From Luteimonas panaciterrae (GTDB lineage: Bacteria > Pseudomonadota > Gammaproteobacteria > Xanthomonadales > Xanthomonadaceae): 64,000 bases of DNA. A program made the position numbers and the translations under genes. The stretch spans positions 1 through 64,000 of the forward strand of contig NZ_JAJAVH010000017.1 in assembly GCF_020511115.1 (NCBI RefSeq). The letters are read 5' to 3'. Under the pieces are notes generated by a model. It searched no databases, was not told the DNA's origin, and saw only the letters and a list, made by a program, of their open reading frames with translations. Below, piece after piece: positions 9,536 through 18,393 of the stretch (within the stretch, counting starts at the first letter, position 1; each line of letters opens with the position of its first letter).

Positions 9536-9994
9536 CGTGGGGGAAAGGTTGTGGCGGACGCGTTCGAGCAGATGCATCAGCTGATCGCGTTCGTCGCGGG
9601 AAAGGCCGGTGAGGGCGAATTCGAGCACGCGCTCACCGCATTGCTTGATATCGCGCCAGATGTTCAGCCCAGCCTCGGTGAGGTGGATGTGGAGGGCGCG
9701 ACGATCGGCCGGATCGGCGACGCGCGTGACCAGGCCCTTGGCCTCGAGCTTGTCCAGCAGGCGGGTCATGGCTCCTGGATTCAGCTCGGCGGTGCGGGCC
9801 AGGTCGGTGACGCTGATGTTGGTGGACATCGCCAGCTTCTTGATCGTCACGTACTGGCTGAAGGTCAACGGATGGCCGGCGAGGGCGAGCTCGTGCTCCA
9901 TCCGTTCCCAGATGCCGTCGCGCAGCTGGCGGATCAGCAGGCCAAGGGTGGGGCCCGAGTGGGTCGAGGCGACTGGGCAGGGGGGGATCGTCAT
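9527..9994 (-). CDS. MarR-family transcriptional repressor of the efflux operon
   Basis: The 155-residue protein has the winged helix-turn-helix of the MarR family (LTFSQYVTIKKL, SVTDLARTAELNPGAMTRLLDKLEAKGLV, and the wing DPADRRALHIHLTEAG). It is the first gene of the efflux operon, with an almost perfect MarR-type operator just upstream that overlaps a TTGACA. By family rule it is expected to repress its own operon until a ligand releases it. The ATG at 9994 is preferred over an upstream start at 10021, which would lie inside the operator. Confidence 0.92.
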   Translation of the reverse strand: MTIPPCPVASTHSGPTLGLLIRQLRDGIWERMEHELALAGHPLTFSQYVTIKKLAMSTNISVTDLARTAELNPGAMTRLLDKLEAKGLVTRVADPADRRALHIHLTEAGLNIWRDIKQCGERVLEFALTGLSRDERDQLMHLLERVRHNLSPTGD

Positions 9995-10018
9995 GGCGCG
10001 GCATGTTGATACTGCGTG

Positions 10019-10042
10019 CAATATTTGTCAACGCAAATATTG
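10019..10042. promoter_or_regulatory. MarR-type operator upstream of the efflux operon
   Basis: CAATATTTG and CAAATATTG form a perfect 9-bp inverted repeat with a 6-base spacer, 25 bases upstream of the marR start. On the minus strand the spacer region contains TTGACA (10031-10026), a likely -35 element, so a bound dimer would block RNA polymerase. Confidence 0.75.
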
Positions 10043-10104
10043 TTCCAACAATGGAATGCCGCATTGCAGCATCCCATTCAGGTTGGGTTTGCCCGCCCGG
10101 ACGT

Positions 10105-11583
10105 TTAGCGGGCGAATCCTCCGCCCTTGCGCAACGCCAGGCTTTGGTTGAGATCGTCGAGGGTGCCGGTGCGCCCGTGCACGCCGACGATGCGCTCGAC
10201 GAACAGCCCCTGGCTGGCGGTGATCAGTGTCGACAACTCCCCGGCGCCGTCGAAGGCGGGCGGGACCGGACCGACTTCGGGCAGATAGAACAGATCGCCC
10301 TGGAACACGGTGCGGGAGGCGGGCGCGTAGGCGACCAGCATGCTCGAGGCGTGGGTGCTGTTGATCGCGTAAAGCTTCAGCGTGCGTCCGCCGAGGTCGA
10401 GTTCATCCGTGTTGTTCACCTCGCGCAATTTGAGTTGCGCGCTTGCGCTCAGCTGGCGCTTCAGCGCCACACCGGCACCTGGGCCGGTGACGACCTCGAT
10501 GCCGTCCTTGAGATAGGCGCGCAGCCCGGCCACATGATCGCCATGCGGATGCGACACCACGACATAGGCGATGCGCTTGCCGGGCGCGGCCTTCTCGATC
10601 ACGGCCTTGACCTGTTCGGCTTCCTCGACGCTGACCGGCGCGTCGAAGACCGCGATGGCGCGATCGCCCACCACGAAACCGGTGTGGTAACCCGAGGGCG
10701 CACCGTCGATGCGATAGGCACCTTCGCCAAGATCGGTGGCGCGCAAGGGGCTGCGGTCCGCGGCTTCGGTATAGCCATCGGGCAGGTTGAAGACCTCCGG
10801 GGAAGGCGCGGGCATGAGGAGCGTGGTCACGTCGTTCCAGCGCGTCGCGACCCTGTCCCCGTCGTATTGGGTGATGCGGGTGGGTTGCAGCAGGGTTTTC
10901 TGCTTCTGATAGCCGACGTAGGTGAAGCGGCGCGTGCCCGACGTCGCCGACTCGATGCGGCCGCTGGCGGTATCCAGCGTCAGCGTGGTCGGGCGGCCGG
11001 CGGCGTCCTTGAAGCTCACCTCGATGCGTTGCGTGGCACCGGGTTCCGCGTTGCGGGCGGCCGGCTTGCTCACGGGTTTCCGGTTCAACGCATCGCGCAA
11101 CAGCAGCGCGGGGGAGAGGAACAGCAGGTCCGCGTAATCCTTGCGTGCGCTGGCGGCATCCTCCTTCGAGATCTCGGTGCCATCGCGCCATTGCAGTTCG
11201 TCGATGGTGGACGAACCTTGCGGCGAACCTACGGTGAGGAAGGAGAACACGATCGATCCCGGATAGAGCGTGCGTGTCTTCAGGCGGAAGCGGCCGTCCT
11301 CGGTGAGCACGACCGATTGATCGGAAGGGACATCGGCGAACGCGGCCGCCGCGTCGCGCGCCTGCTCGGGCCGGGAGGTGCTGCCGCGCATGCTCAATTC
11401 CATCGCCGCGCCCGGCGGTAGTGCGAACTGCTTCTTCGCCAGTTCGAGCGTGGCCTTGGCCGGATTGGGCGGCGCGCCAGCGGCGGAGGCATCCGTGGTC
11501 AGGAGAACGGTAGCGAACGGCGTGAGGGCGAGCAGCCCGAACAGCGCTAGCGCGCGGAGAGTGGTCATGTTGGTGCGTGTCAT
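10105..11583 (-). CDS. Exported metallo-beta-lactamase-fold hydrolase
   Basis: A protein of about 490 residues with an N-terminal signal peptide (hydrophobic stretch then ASAAG), a roughly 230-residue N-terminal domain of unknown role, and a C-terminal metallo-beta-lactamase domain. The metal site motif HPHGDHVAG is intact, with later conserved positions in INSTHASSM and VFQGDLFYLP. It should be a zinc hydrolase of the cell envelope; the substrate is unknown. The ATG at 11583 is preferred since it begins directly before the signal peptide; an upstream start at 11613 is possible. Confidence 0.8.
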   Translation of the reverse strand: MTRTNMTTLRALALFGLLALTPFATVLLTTDASAAGAPPNPAKATLELAKKQFALPPGAAMELSMRGSTSRPEQARDAAAAFADVPSDQSVVLTEDGRFRLKTRTLYPGSIVFSFLTVGSPQGSSTIDELQWRDGTEISKEDAASARKDYADLLFLSPALLLRDALNRKPVSKPAARNAEPGATQRIEVSFKDAAGRPTTLTLDTASGRIESATSGTRRFTYVGYQKQKTLLQPTRITQYDGDRVATRWNDVTTLLMPAPSPEVFNLPDGYTEAADRSPLRATDLGEGAYRIDGAPSGYHTGFVVGDRAIAVFDAPVSVEEAEQVKAVIEKAAPGKRIAYVVVSHPHGDHVAGLRAYLKDGIEVVTGPGAGVALKRQLSASAQLKLREVNNTDELDLGGRTLKLYAINSTHASSMLVAYAPASRTVFQGDLFYLPEVGPVPPAFDGAGELSTLITASQGLFVERIVGVHGRTGTLDDLNQSLALRKGGGFAR

Positions 11584-11688
11584 CCCTTTCCCCTGTGATT
11601 CCGAGTGCGGCATGTTGCGGGCTCGCCCGCGGGCCGCGACGTGCGCGAAGTCGTAGTTTCCGCAATCCGTGCGAGAGGGGGTGGCCGG

Positions 11689-12477
11689 TCAGGTCCGGCG
11701 CAGTACCACTTCCAGCACGAACTTGCTGCCGAAGAACGCCAGCACCAGCAGGATCATGGCCGCGAGCGTCCAGCGCACCGCCACCGCGCCGCGCCAACCG
11801 TAGCGCCAGCGGCCGAACAGCAGCGCGCCGAAGGCCAGCCACGACAGCACGCTCAGCACGGTCTTGTGGATCAGGTGCTGGGCGAAGAGGTCCTGGACGA
11901 ACAACAGACCGGTCAGCAGCGTCGCGGTCAGCAGCACGAAGCCGACGGCGATGGTGCGGAACAGCAGCATTTCCAGTTCGGTGAGCGGCGGCAGCGCGCG
12001 CAGCCAGCCGTGGAATTCGCGCCGGCGCAAGGCACGCTCCTGCACCCACAGCATGATTGCCAGCAGCGCGGCGATCGCCAGCGTGGCGTAGGCGAGCAGC
12101 GCGCACCAGGCGTGCAGCTGCAGGCGCCAGTCGAGCCCTTCGGCGAAATGGTGCCCGTACCAGGCATAACCGGTCAGCATGATGGCGGCGATCGGGAACA
12201 CCACCACGCCCAGCGCCGCGGTGCTGCCGCGCGCGCCGACCAGCAAGGTCAGCAGCGACATGCCGAGCGTGACCAGCGACAGCGCCGAGAAGAAATGCAG
12301 GTCCGTGCCGCCGGCGTTGCGCCATACCAGCAGGTGATACACGCCGTGCAGGCCAGCGGCCAGCACGGCCGGCAACAGCCACAACCACGAACGCTTCTCC
12401 CCGCCGCGGGCAACGCCGCGCACCAGCAACAGGGCCGCAAGCAAATAGGCGACGACGGCGATGAGAACGATTGTCAT
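11689..12477 (-). CDS. YpjD/CcsA-like cytochrome c assembly family membrane protein
   Basis: A protein of about 262 residues with eight predicted transmembrane helices and the family core GYAWYGHHFAEGLDWRLQLHAW, LIHKTVLSVLSW. The histidines fit haem-handling proteins of the CcmC/CcsA superfamily. In enterobacteria the homologue ypjD lies divergent from ffh; here the same neighbourhood is kept, with three extra genes between them. The ATG at 12477 starts straight into the first helix. A haem-export or cytochrome c role is family-level inference only. Confidence 0.85.
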   Translation of the reverse strand: MTIVLIAVVAYLLAALLLVRGVARGGEKRSWLWLLPAVLAAGLHGVYHLLVWRNAGGTDLHFFSALSLVTLGMSLLTLLVGARGSTAALGVVVFPIAAIMLTGYAWYGHHFAEGLDWRLQLHAWCALLAYATLAIAALLAIMLWVQERALRRREFHGWLRALPPLTELEMLLFRTIAVGFVLLTATLLTGLLFVQDLFAQHLIHKTVLSVLSWLAFGALLFGRWRYGWRGAVAVRWTLAAMILLVLAFFGSKFVLEVVLRRT

Positions 12478-12586
12478 CTGCTCAGTGTCGCACACGGCGA
12501 GGAAAGTCGGGAGCCGGCCGATGGAGGCCGCAAGACAAGTTGCGACGTCCATTCATCCCGGATGACCAAGCGCCGCTCCCCTTTGG

Positions 12587-13468
12587 CTAGAACGCCTCGA
12601 CCTTCGCCTTGCGCAACCCGGGTTTCAGCTGCCCGGCCCAGTCGCCATCGTTGGCCACCTGCGCGTTGGCGCACGAGGCGTCGAGCGCGGCGAAATCGAG
12701 TTCGGCGTAGGCCCAGACCTGATCGCCATGCGTCTGTGCCAGTACACCGTCGGCGGGCAACCCGCGATCCATCGGCGCGTACACGGCGGCTTCTCCGGTG
12801 TTCACATCCAGCGCGGGACTCCATTCGGCCATGCCGGCGGTGACCGATTGCGCGACGAAGCAACGGTTCTCCAGCGCCCGCGCCAGGCAGCCCACGCGCA
12901 CGCGTGTGGCGCCGGCCTCCGTGTCGGTGCAGCTCGGCACCGCGATCAGGCGCGCGCCGGCTTCGCATTGCGCGCGCACCGGCAGCGGGAACTCGCTGTC
13001 GTAGCAGACCGAAATGCCGGCGCGGACCGGGCCGAACTCGAACACCTTCAGCGCGTCGCCGCCTTCGATCACGCCGGCCTGCTTTTCGAAGCCGGTGAGT
13101 TGCAGTTTGTCCTGGAAGCCATGCCGGCCCTCCGGCGTGAACCAGTAGGCGCGATTGCGATACCGGCCGTCGCCGGCCGCGAGCAGGAAGCTGCCTGCCT
13201 GCACATGCAGGCGCAGTCGCGAGGCGAGGCCTGTGAACAGTTCCAGCCATCGTGCGTGCAAGGGTTGCAACGCGGCGAGAGAGGCATGCAAATCGCCACG
13301 CACGTCGTCGCCGAAGCTCGCGCCCAGTTCCAGTGCCAGATATTCCGGCAGCACGGCCAGTTCCGCGCCTTGCGCGGCGGCGGCCTCGAGCAGTTGCATC
13401 TGCTTGGCCGCGAAGGCTTCGAAATCGCGCGGCGCTCCGATCGGATATTTGGCGACGGCGATCTTCAT
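12587..13468 (-). CDS. Carbon-nitrogen hydrolase (nitrilase superfamily)
   Basis: A 293-residue cytoplasmic amidase-like enzyme with the Glu-Lys-Cys triad visible: Glu in LPEYLALELG (near residue 42), Lys in QDKLQLTGFEK, and Cys in AGISVCYDSEFPL. Its start overlaps the stop of the upstream GNAT gene by four bases (ATGA), so they are co-translated. In other bacteria a GNAT domain and a nitrilase domain are fused in one chain (for example Bacillus YhcX); here they are two genes in the same order. The substrate is unknown. Confidence 0.9.
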   Translation of the reverse strand: MKIAVAKYPIGAPRDFEAFAAKQMQLLEAAAAQGAELAVLPEYLALELGASFGDDVRGDLHASLAALQPLHARWLELFTGLASRLRLHVQAGSFLLAAGDGRYRNRAYWFTPEGRHGFQDKLQLTGFEKQAGVIEGGDALKVFEFGPVRAGISVCYDSEFPLPVRAQCEAGARLIAVPSCTDTEAGATRVRVGCLARALENRCFVAQSVTAGMAEWSPALDVNTGEAAVYAPMDRGLPADGVLAQTHGDQVWAYAELDFAALDASCANAQVANDGDWAGQLKPGLRKAKVEAF

Positions 13469-14079
13469 GCTGCCGGCTCCAGCGGCCGCAGCCAGAAGGT
13501 CAGCGGCTTCTCGCTCTCGTCGCTTTCGCCGATTTCACGCCAGGACAGGTGCATGGTCATGCCGGGTCGGCGCTGGTAGCCGCGCTTGAGCCAGAACATG
13601 TCGTTGTCGCGGTGATTGCCGGGCCGGCGTGGATCGTCCTTGGCGCGGTCGACGGCGGCGAATGCGGTCCAGCGGAAGCGGCCGAGCGCCCGCGCATGCG
13701 ATTCGCGCTCGTCGAAGAAGCGATGGCCGATTCCAAGTCCGCGATATTGCGGCAATAGGACGGATTCACCGAAGTAGAACACATCCTCGGGCGCTATCCC
13801 GCGTTCCACGAAGGGCCGCTGGAACACTTCGCCGTCGTGGTCCAGCGGAATGCCGGTCGAAGCGCCGATCACGTCGTAGCCGTCGAATGCGATCACGAAC
13901 ACGCTGTCCGGCGACTGCGCATACGTCGCCAGATATTTTTCTTCGTAGGCCTGATCGCCATCGTAGAGATAGGGAAACGTCCGAAAGACGGAGATGCGCA
14001 GCTTCGCGACCGCTTTCAGATACGCGCCGACTTCCGATCCGCGGAAACACTCGATGAGTGGTGTGCTGGAACCGACCAT
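13465..14079 (-). CDS. GNAT-family N-acetyltransferase
   Basis: The 204-residue protein has the GNAT fold signature: an N-terminal beta-alpha part (RISVFRTFPYLYDG), a beta-4 strand with FYFGESVLLPQYRGLGIGHRFFDE containing the acetyl-CoA loop QYRGLGIG, and a C-terminal YQRRPGM. It is coupled to the nitrilase gene by an ATGA overlap, and its own ATG is five bases after the stop of the SnoaL-like gene, so the three form one operon. The acetyl acceptor is unknown. Confidence 0.87.
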   Translation of the reverse strand: MVGSSTPLIECFRGSEVGAYLKAVAKLRISVFRTFPYLYDGDQAYEEKYLATYAQSPDSVFVIAFDGYDVIGASTGIPLDHDGEVFQRPFVERGIAPEDVFYFGESVLLPQYRGLGIGHRFFDERESHARALGRFRWTAFAAVDRAKDDPRRPGNHRDNDMFWLKRGYQRRPGMTMHLSWREIGESDESEKPLTFWLRPLEPAA

Positions 14080-14084
14080 GGGAA

Positions 14085-14489
14085 TTACGCGGATACCTGC
14101 GCGATCCAATCCTGCAGATTGTAGTAGTTGGTGACGCGCGCGATCTTGCCGTCGCGGATGTCGAAAAAGGCGCCGCCGGGCAGCACGTAACGCTGGCCCT
14201 TCGCGGGCGGGAGGCCTTCGTCGCTGACTTTGTAGGTGCCGTGCACGACATACTCGGCTCCGGCGCGCGTGCCATCGGTCGAAACCAGTACCACGATGTC
14301 ACGCAACTGTTCCGCGTAGCTGCGGTCCATGCGGCCGAGGAACGCACGGAAGGCGTCGATGCCGATCTCGCGCTCGCCCTGATTGAGATCATGTGCGACG
14401 CCGTCGTCGAGCAAGGCGAGCATGGCGTCCCAGTCGGCGCGGTTGAAGGCATCGTAATAGCGGTGGATCAACTCTGAAGTGGCGCTCAC
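14085..14489 (-). CDS. SnoaL-like / ketosteroid isomerase-like protein
   Basis: A 134-residue NTF2-fold protein (LIHRYYDAFNRADWDAMLALLDDGVAHD, then FDIRDGKIARVTNYYNLQDWI). A GTG start at 14489 is supported by GGGAG a few bases upstream and by the match of the peptide start with the family; the frame runs further upstream without family similarity. It is first in the operon with the GNAT and nitrilase genes. The fold binds small molecules; reaction unknown. Confidence 0.85.
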   Translation of the reverse strand: MSATSELIHRYYDAFNRADWDAMLALLDDGVAHDLNQGEREIGIDAFRAFLGRMDRSYAEQLRDIVVLVSTDGTRAGAEYVVHGTYKVSDEGLPPAKGQRYVLPGGAFFDIRDGKIARVTNYYNLQDWIAQVSA

Positions 14490-14616
14490 GGTCGGCTCCC
14501 TGGATAGTAGGGGGGAGTATATAGCGAGAGGCGGGTCGGATTCCGGGCGATACGTCTCGGCGGGGCGAGGCACGGCCGCCCGGTATACTTGTGGATCGTT
14601 TCTTTCCTTCTCTCTC

Positions 14617-15981
14617 ATGTTCGAATCCCTCACTCAGCGCCTCTCCGGCACCATCGAACGCCTGCGCGGCCGCGGCCGCCTCACCGAGGACAACATCCGC
14701 GAAGCCACGCGCGAGGTCCGCATTGCGCTGCTGGAGGCCGACGTTGCCCTGCCGGTGGTGCAGGCGCTGATCGAGCGCATCAAGGTGCGCGCGGTCGGCC
14801 AGGAAGTGCTGAAGTCGCTCACGCCCGGCCAGGCCCTGATCAAGGTGGTGCGCGACGAGCTGACCACCGTGATGGGTTCGGCGGCGAGCGACCTCAACCT
14901 CAATGTGCCGGCGCCGGCCGTGATCCTGATGGCCGGCCTGCAGGGCGCGGGCAAGACCACCACCGTCGCCAAGCTCGCCAAGCACCTGAAGGAAAAGCGC
15001 AAGAAGAAGGTGATGGTGGTGTCGGCCGACGTCTACCGTCCGGCCGCGATCGAGCAGCTGAAGACGCTGGCCCAGCAAGTCGACGTCGCGTTCTTCCCGT
15101 CCAGCGCCGATCAGAAACCGGAAGCCATCGTCCGCGCCGCCATCGACGACGCGCGCAAATCCTTCGCCGACGTGCTGATCGTCGACACCGCCGGCCGCCT
15201 CGCCATCGACGAAGCGATGATGGCCGAGATCAAGGCGCTGCATGCCGCGGTGAAGCCGGTCGAAACCCTGTTCGTCGTCGACTCGATGACCGGCCAGGAC
15301 GCGGCCAACACCGCCAAGGCGTTCTCCGAAGCGCTTCCGCTGACCGGCGTGGTGCTCACCAAGACCGACGGCGATGCGCGCGGCGGCGCGGCGCTGTCGG
15401 TGCGCTACGTCACCGGCAAGCCGATCAAGTTCATCGGCGTGGGCGAAAAGCCCGACGGCCTCGACGTGTTCCATCCCGACCGTGTCGCCAGCCGCATCCT
15501 CGACATGGGCGACGTGCTGTCGCTGGTGGAGCAGGTCGAGCAGCAGGTCGACAAGGACAAGGCGCAGAAACTCGCCGAGAAGGTCGCCAAGGGCAAGAAG
15601 TTCGATTTGAACGACATGCGCGACCAGCTCGAACAGATGCAGAACATGGGCGGCCTCTCCGGACTGATGGACAAGCTGCCGGGCATCGGACAGATCCCCG
15701 ACGCGGTGAAGAACCAGGTCACCGGCAAGGAAGTGCCGCGCCTGATCGCCATCATCAATTCGATGACGAAGAAAGAACGCCGCAATCCCGCGCTGCTCAA
15801 CGGCTCGCGCCGCGCGCGCATCGCCAAGGGCTCCGGCACCACGCCGGCCGACGTCAACCGTCTGATGAAGCAGTACATGCAGATGGAGAAGATGATGGGC
15901 AAGCTCGGCCGCGGCGGCATGAAGGGCATGCTGCGCGGCATGCGCGGGATGATGGGCGGCGGTGGAATGCCGTTCCGCTGA
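14617..15981 (+). CDS. ffh: Signal recognition particle protein Ffh
   Basis: A 454-residue SRP54 GTPase: N domain (TQRLSGTIERLRGRGRLTEDNI), G domain with GLQGAGKTTT, DVYRPAA, DTAGRL and TKTDGDARGG, and a methionine-rich M domain ending in repeated GGM motifs that binds 4.5S RNA and signal peptides. The ATG at 14617 gives the standard N-terminus. A TATACTT about 30 bases upstream could be its -10 element. Confidence 0.98.
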   Translation: MFESLTQRLSGTIERLRGRGRLTEDNIREATREVRIALLEADVALPVVQALIERIKVRAVGQEVLKSLTPGQALIKVVRDELTTVMGSAASDLNLNVPAPAVILMAGLQGAGKTTTVAKLAKHLKEKRKKKVMVVSADVYRPAAIEQLKTLAQQVDVAFFPSSADQKPEAIVRAAIDDARKSFADVLIVDTAGRLAIDEAMMAEIKALHAAVKPVETLFVVDSMTGQDAANTAKAFSEALPLTGVVLTKTDGDARGGAALSVRYVTGKPIKFIGVGEKPDGLDVFHPDRVASRILDMGDVLSLVEQVEQQVDKDKAQKLAEKVAKGKKFDLNDMRDQLEQMQNMGGLSGLMDKLPGIGQIPDAVKNQVTGKEVPRLIAIINSMTKKERRNPALLNGSRRARIAKGSGTTPADVNRLMKQYMQMEKMMGKLGRGGMKGMLRGMRGMMGGGGMPFR

Positions 15982-15997
15982 GACGTTCATAGCCGCG

Positions 15998-17074
15998 ATG
16001 ACTTCGCCGCGCGCCCGCGCAACCGCATTCTGCGAACGCTTCGGCCTGCGCACGCCAATCCTGCTGGGACCGATGGCGGGAACGCCGCAGACGGCACTGT
16101 CGATCGCGGTCGCCAACGCCGGTGGAATGGCAGCGCTCGGCGCCTTGATGCTGACGCCCGCGCAGATCACGGCATGGATGCACGATTTTCGCGCGCGAAG
16201 CGACGGGCCTTGCCAGATCAATCTGTGGATTCCGGATCCGCCACCCGTTCGTGACGCCGAAGCGGAGACGGCGGTGCGCGGATTCCTCGGTCAATGGGGA
16301 CCCGCGGTCGCGGAGAACGCCGGCGATGCGAAGCTCCACGATTTCGCCGCACAGTGCGATGCGACACTGGAAGCGCGACCGGCCGCCATCTCCTCGATCA
16401 TGGGCGTGTTCCCGCCCGATGTCGTCGCGCGCGCCAAGGCCGCCGGCATCGCCTGGTTCGCCGCCGCGACCACGTTGTCGGAAGCATTGCAGGCGGAAGC
16501 CGCCGGTGCCGACGTCATCGTGGCGCAGAGTTTCGAGGCGGGCGGACATCGTGGTGCGTTCGACGCCGCCAACGCCGAGCGACAGGCGACCGGTCTGTTC
16601 GCATTGCTGCCGCGCATCGTCGATCGCGTGCGCGTTCCGGTGATCGCAGCTGGCGGCATCGCCGATGGCCGTGGCATCGCAGCGGCGCTGACGCTGGGCG
16701 CGAGCGCGGTGCAGATCGGCACTGGTTTCCTGCGCACGCCGGAAGCGGGCATCGCGTCGAGCTGGGCCGATGCCATCGCGGCGGCGGAGCCGGAGGATAC
16801 CTGGCCGACGCGCGCATTCTCCGGACGCCTCGGCCGCTCGCTGGCGACGGATTACGTGCGCGCCGCGGCGAGCGAGGACGCTCCGCGTCCTGCCGCCTAT
16901 CCGGTGCAGCGTGGCTTGACCGCCGCGATGCGCGAGGCCGCGGCGAAGTCGAACGACGTCTCGCGCATGCAGGCGTGGGCCGGGCAGTCGGCATGGCTGG
17001 CGCCGGCATTGCCGGCGGCGGAATGCATCGAGCGTTGGTGGAATGAGGCGGAAGCGCTATTGCCGTCGAAATGA
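15998..17074 (+). CDS. Nitronate monooxygenase (NPD-like TIM-barrel flavoprotein)
   Basis: A 358-residue FMN enzyme of the nitronate monooxygenase/2-nitropropane dioxygenase family: TPILLGPMAGTPQTALSIAVANAGGMAALGA at the start, then AQSFEAGGHRG (flavin and catalytic His region), VIAAGGIADGRGIAAAL and AVQIGTGFL (phosphate-binding loops). It starts 16 bases after ffh and probably shares its transcript. The family detoxifies alkyl nitronates such as propionate-3-nitronate. Confidence 0.9.
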   Translation: MTSPRARATAFCERFGLRTPILLGPMAGTPQTALSIAVANAGGMAALGALMLTPAQITAWMHDFRARSDGPCQINLWIPDPPPVRDAEAETAVRGFLGQWGPAVAENAGDAKLHDFAAQCDATLEARPAAISSIMGVFPPDVVARAKAAGIAWFAAATTLSEALQAEAAGADVIVAQSFEAGGHRGAFDAANAERQATGLFALLPRIVDRVRVPVIAAGGIADGRGIAAALTLGASAVQIGTGFLRTPEAGIASSWADAIAAAEPEDTWPTRAFSGRLGRSLATDYVRAAASEDAPRPAAYPVQRGLTAAMREAAAKSNDVSRMQAWAGQSAWLAPALPAAECIERWWNEAEALLPSK

Positions 17075-17127
17075 TCGCGGATTCTTTTCTTCGTTGTCTG
17101 ATAGGAATCTCTGGACAATCCAACGCC

Positions 17128-17155
17128 CGTCATTCCGGCGAAGGCCGGGATGACG
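17128..17155. repeat. REP-like hairpin
   Basis: CGTCATTCCGGC-gaag-GCCGGGATGACG forms a 12-bp stem with one G/T wobble. It matches the widespread proteobacterial REP unit type and lies between two co-directional genes. Confidence 0.75.
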
Positions 17156-17191
17156 AGTTCTTCAACGCCTTTGAAACTTCGGCAGGCTGAT

Positions 17192-17989
17192 ATGTCTCTC
17201 GTGTTCTGCAACGGCCATCCCGCCACGACGGAAGATTTGCGCGCGCTGGCGCTGCGCAACTACAACCACTTCACCGTCATGCAGATACGGGGCGGGGCGG
17301 TGCAGGGATTGCAGCTGCATCTGCAACGACTGCAGGCGGGCACGCGCGAACTTTTCGCGATGGAACTCGATCCAGGCCGTGTCACTGCGGATTTGCGTCA
17401 TGTTCTCGAAGCCGCGAACGCGAATGACTGCTCGGCGAGGATCACGGTGTTCTCTCGCGATTTCGATATCGACGATCCCGGTCGCGTGAGCAACATCGAC
17501 GTGCTGATCGCCCTGGGGCCGCCATCCACGGCGACCACCTCGCCGCTGCGCGTGAAAACCTACCGCCACGAACGCGTCCTGCCACAGATCAAGCACGCCG
17601 GCACGTTCCCCTTGTTCCATTTCAGGCGGCAGGCCCGGCTCGACGGCTACGACGATGCGCTGTTCGTCGATGCGGAGGGGCGGATCAGCGAGGGCTCGAT
17701 CTGGAATATCGGTTTCTGGGACGGTGCCCGGGTGGTCTGGCCGCAGGCCCCGGCGCTGCGGGGGATCATGGAGCAGTTGGTGGAAGCCGGGCTGCGGGAT
17801 CTGGGGGTGGAGCAGGTCCGGCGAGAGGTGGTCCTGGCCGACCTGCCGGGCTTCCAGGCAGCGTTTGCCAGCTATTCCCGCGGCATCCACGCCCTGGCCG
17901 CCATCGACGGCGTCCCGCTCGACACCGGCCCGGAGCTGCCTGGACGGCTGGCCGAAGCCCTGGCGACCAGGCCCTGGGAGCCGATCTGA
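17192..17989 (+). CDS. Aminotransferase class IV family protein
   Basis: A 265-residue PLP enzyme of fold type IV. The region HAGTFPLFHFRRQARLDGYDDALFVDAEGRISEGSIWNIGF shows the family signature (GYDDALFVD, then E-G-S-x-W-N), with a candidate PLP lysine in PQIKHAG. It is related to branched-chain aminotransferase, D-amino-acid transaminase and aminodeoxychorismate lyase; which one cannot be settled. The ATG at 17192 avoids an upstream start inside the REP hairpin. Confidence 0.85.
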   Translation: MSLVFCNGHPATTEDLRALALRNYNHFTVMQIRGGAVQGLQLHLQRLQAGTRELFAMELDPGRVTADLRHVLEAANANDCSARITVFSRDFDIDDPGRVSNIDVLIALGPPSTATTSPLRVKTYRHERVLPQIKHAGTFPLFHFRRQARLDGYDDALFVDAEGRISEGSIWNIGFWDGARVVWPQAPALRGIMEQLVEAGLRDLGVEQVRREVVLADLPGFQAAFASYSRGIHALAAIDGVPLDTGPELPGRLAEALATRPWEPI

Positions 17990-18030
17990 CCGGCCGGCCG
18001 GGCTGGTTTCCCATCACCGGGTGAGTGGCT

Positions 18031-18036
18031 TATAAT
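18031..18036 (+). promoter_or_regulatory. -10 element of the rpsP operon
   Basis: A perfect TATAAT lies 55 bases upstream of rpsP. No strong -35 is seen at the usual spacing. Confidence 0.55.
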
Positions 18037-18090
18037 TTCCGGCTTACCTCGCCGTCCTGGCGACTGGGCAACACAGGAAGAAATACCGTT

Positions 18091-18354
18091 ATGGTCAAGA
18101 TCCGCCTCACCCGTGGCGGCGCGAAGAAGCGCCCCTTCTACCACATCATCGTCACCGACCAGCGCAGCGCGCGCGACGGTCGCAACATCGAGCGCGTGGG
18201 TTACTACAACCCCGTTGCCTCCGGTAACGAACAGCGCGTCGTGCTGGACGTCGCCCGCGTCGACCATTGGGTCGGGCAGGGCGCGCAGCTGACCGATAAG
18301 GTTCGCAACCTGTACAAGGAAGCGGCCAAGGCCGCGGCTGCCACCGCAGCCTGA
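18091..18354 (+). CDS. rpsP: 30S ribosomal protein S16
   Basis: The 87-residue protein carries the S16 signature [21 protein letters not shown] and GYYNP. It opens the conserved rpsP-rimM-trmD-rplS operon. GGAAG about ten bases upstream of the ATG serves as ribosome-binding site. Confidence 0.98.
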   Translation: MVKIRLTRGGAKKRPFYHIIVTDQRSARDGRNIERVGYYNPVASGNEQRVVLDVARVDHWVGQGAQLTDKVRNLYKEAAKAAAATAA

Positions 18355-18393
18355 TCCTTTGCGGCCGCGCGCGTCGTGGCCGCGATCAGTGTC

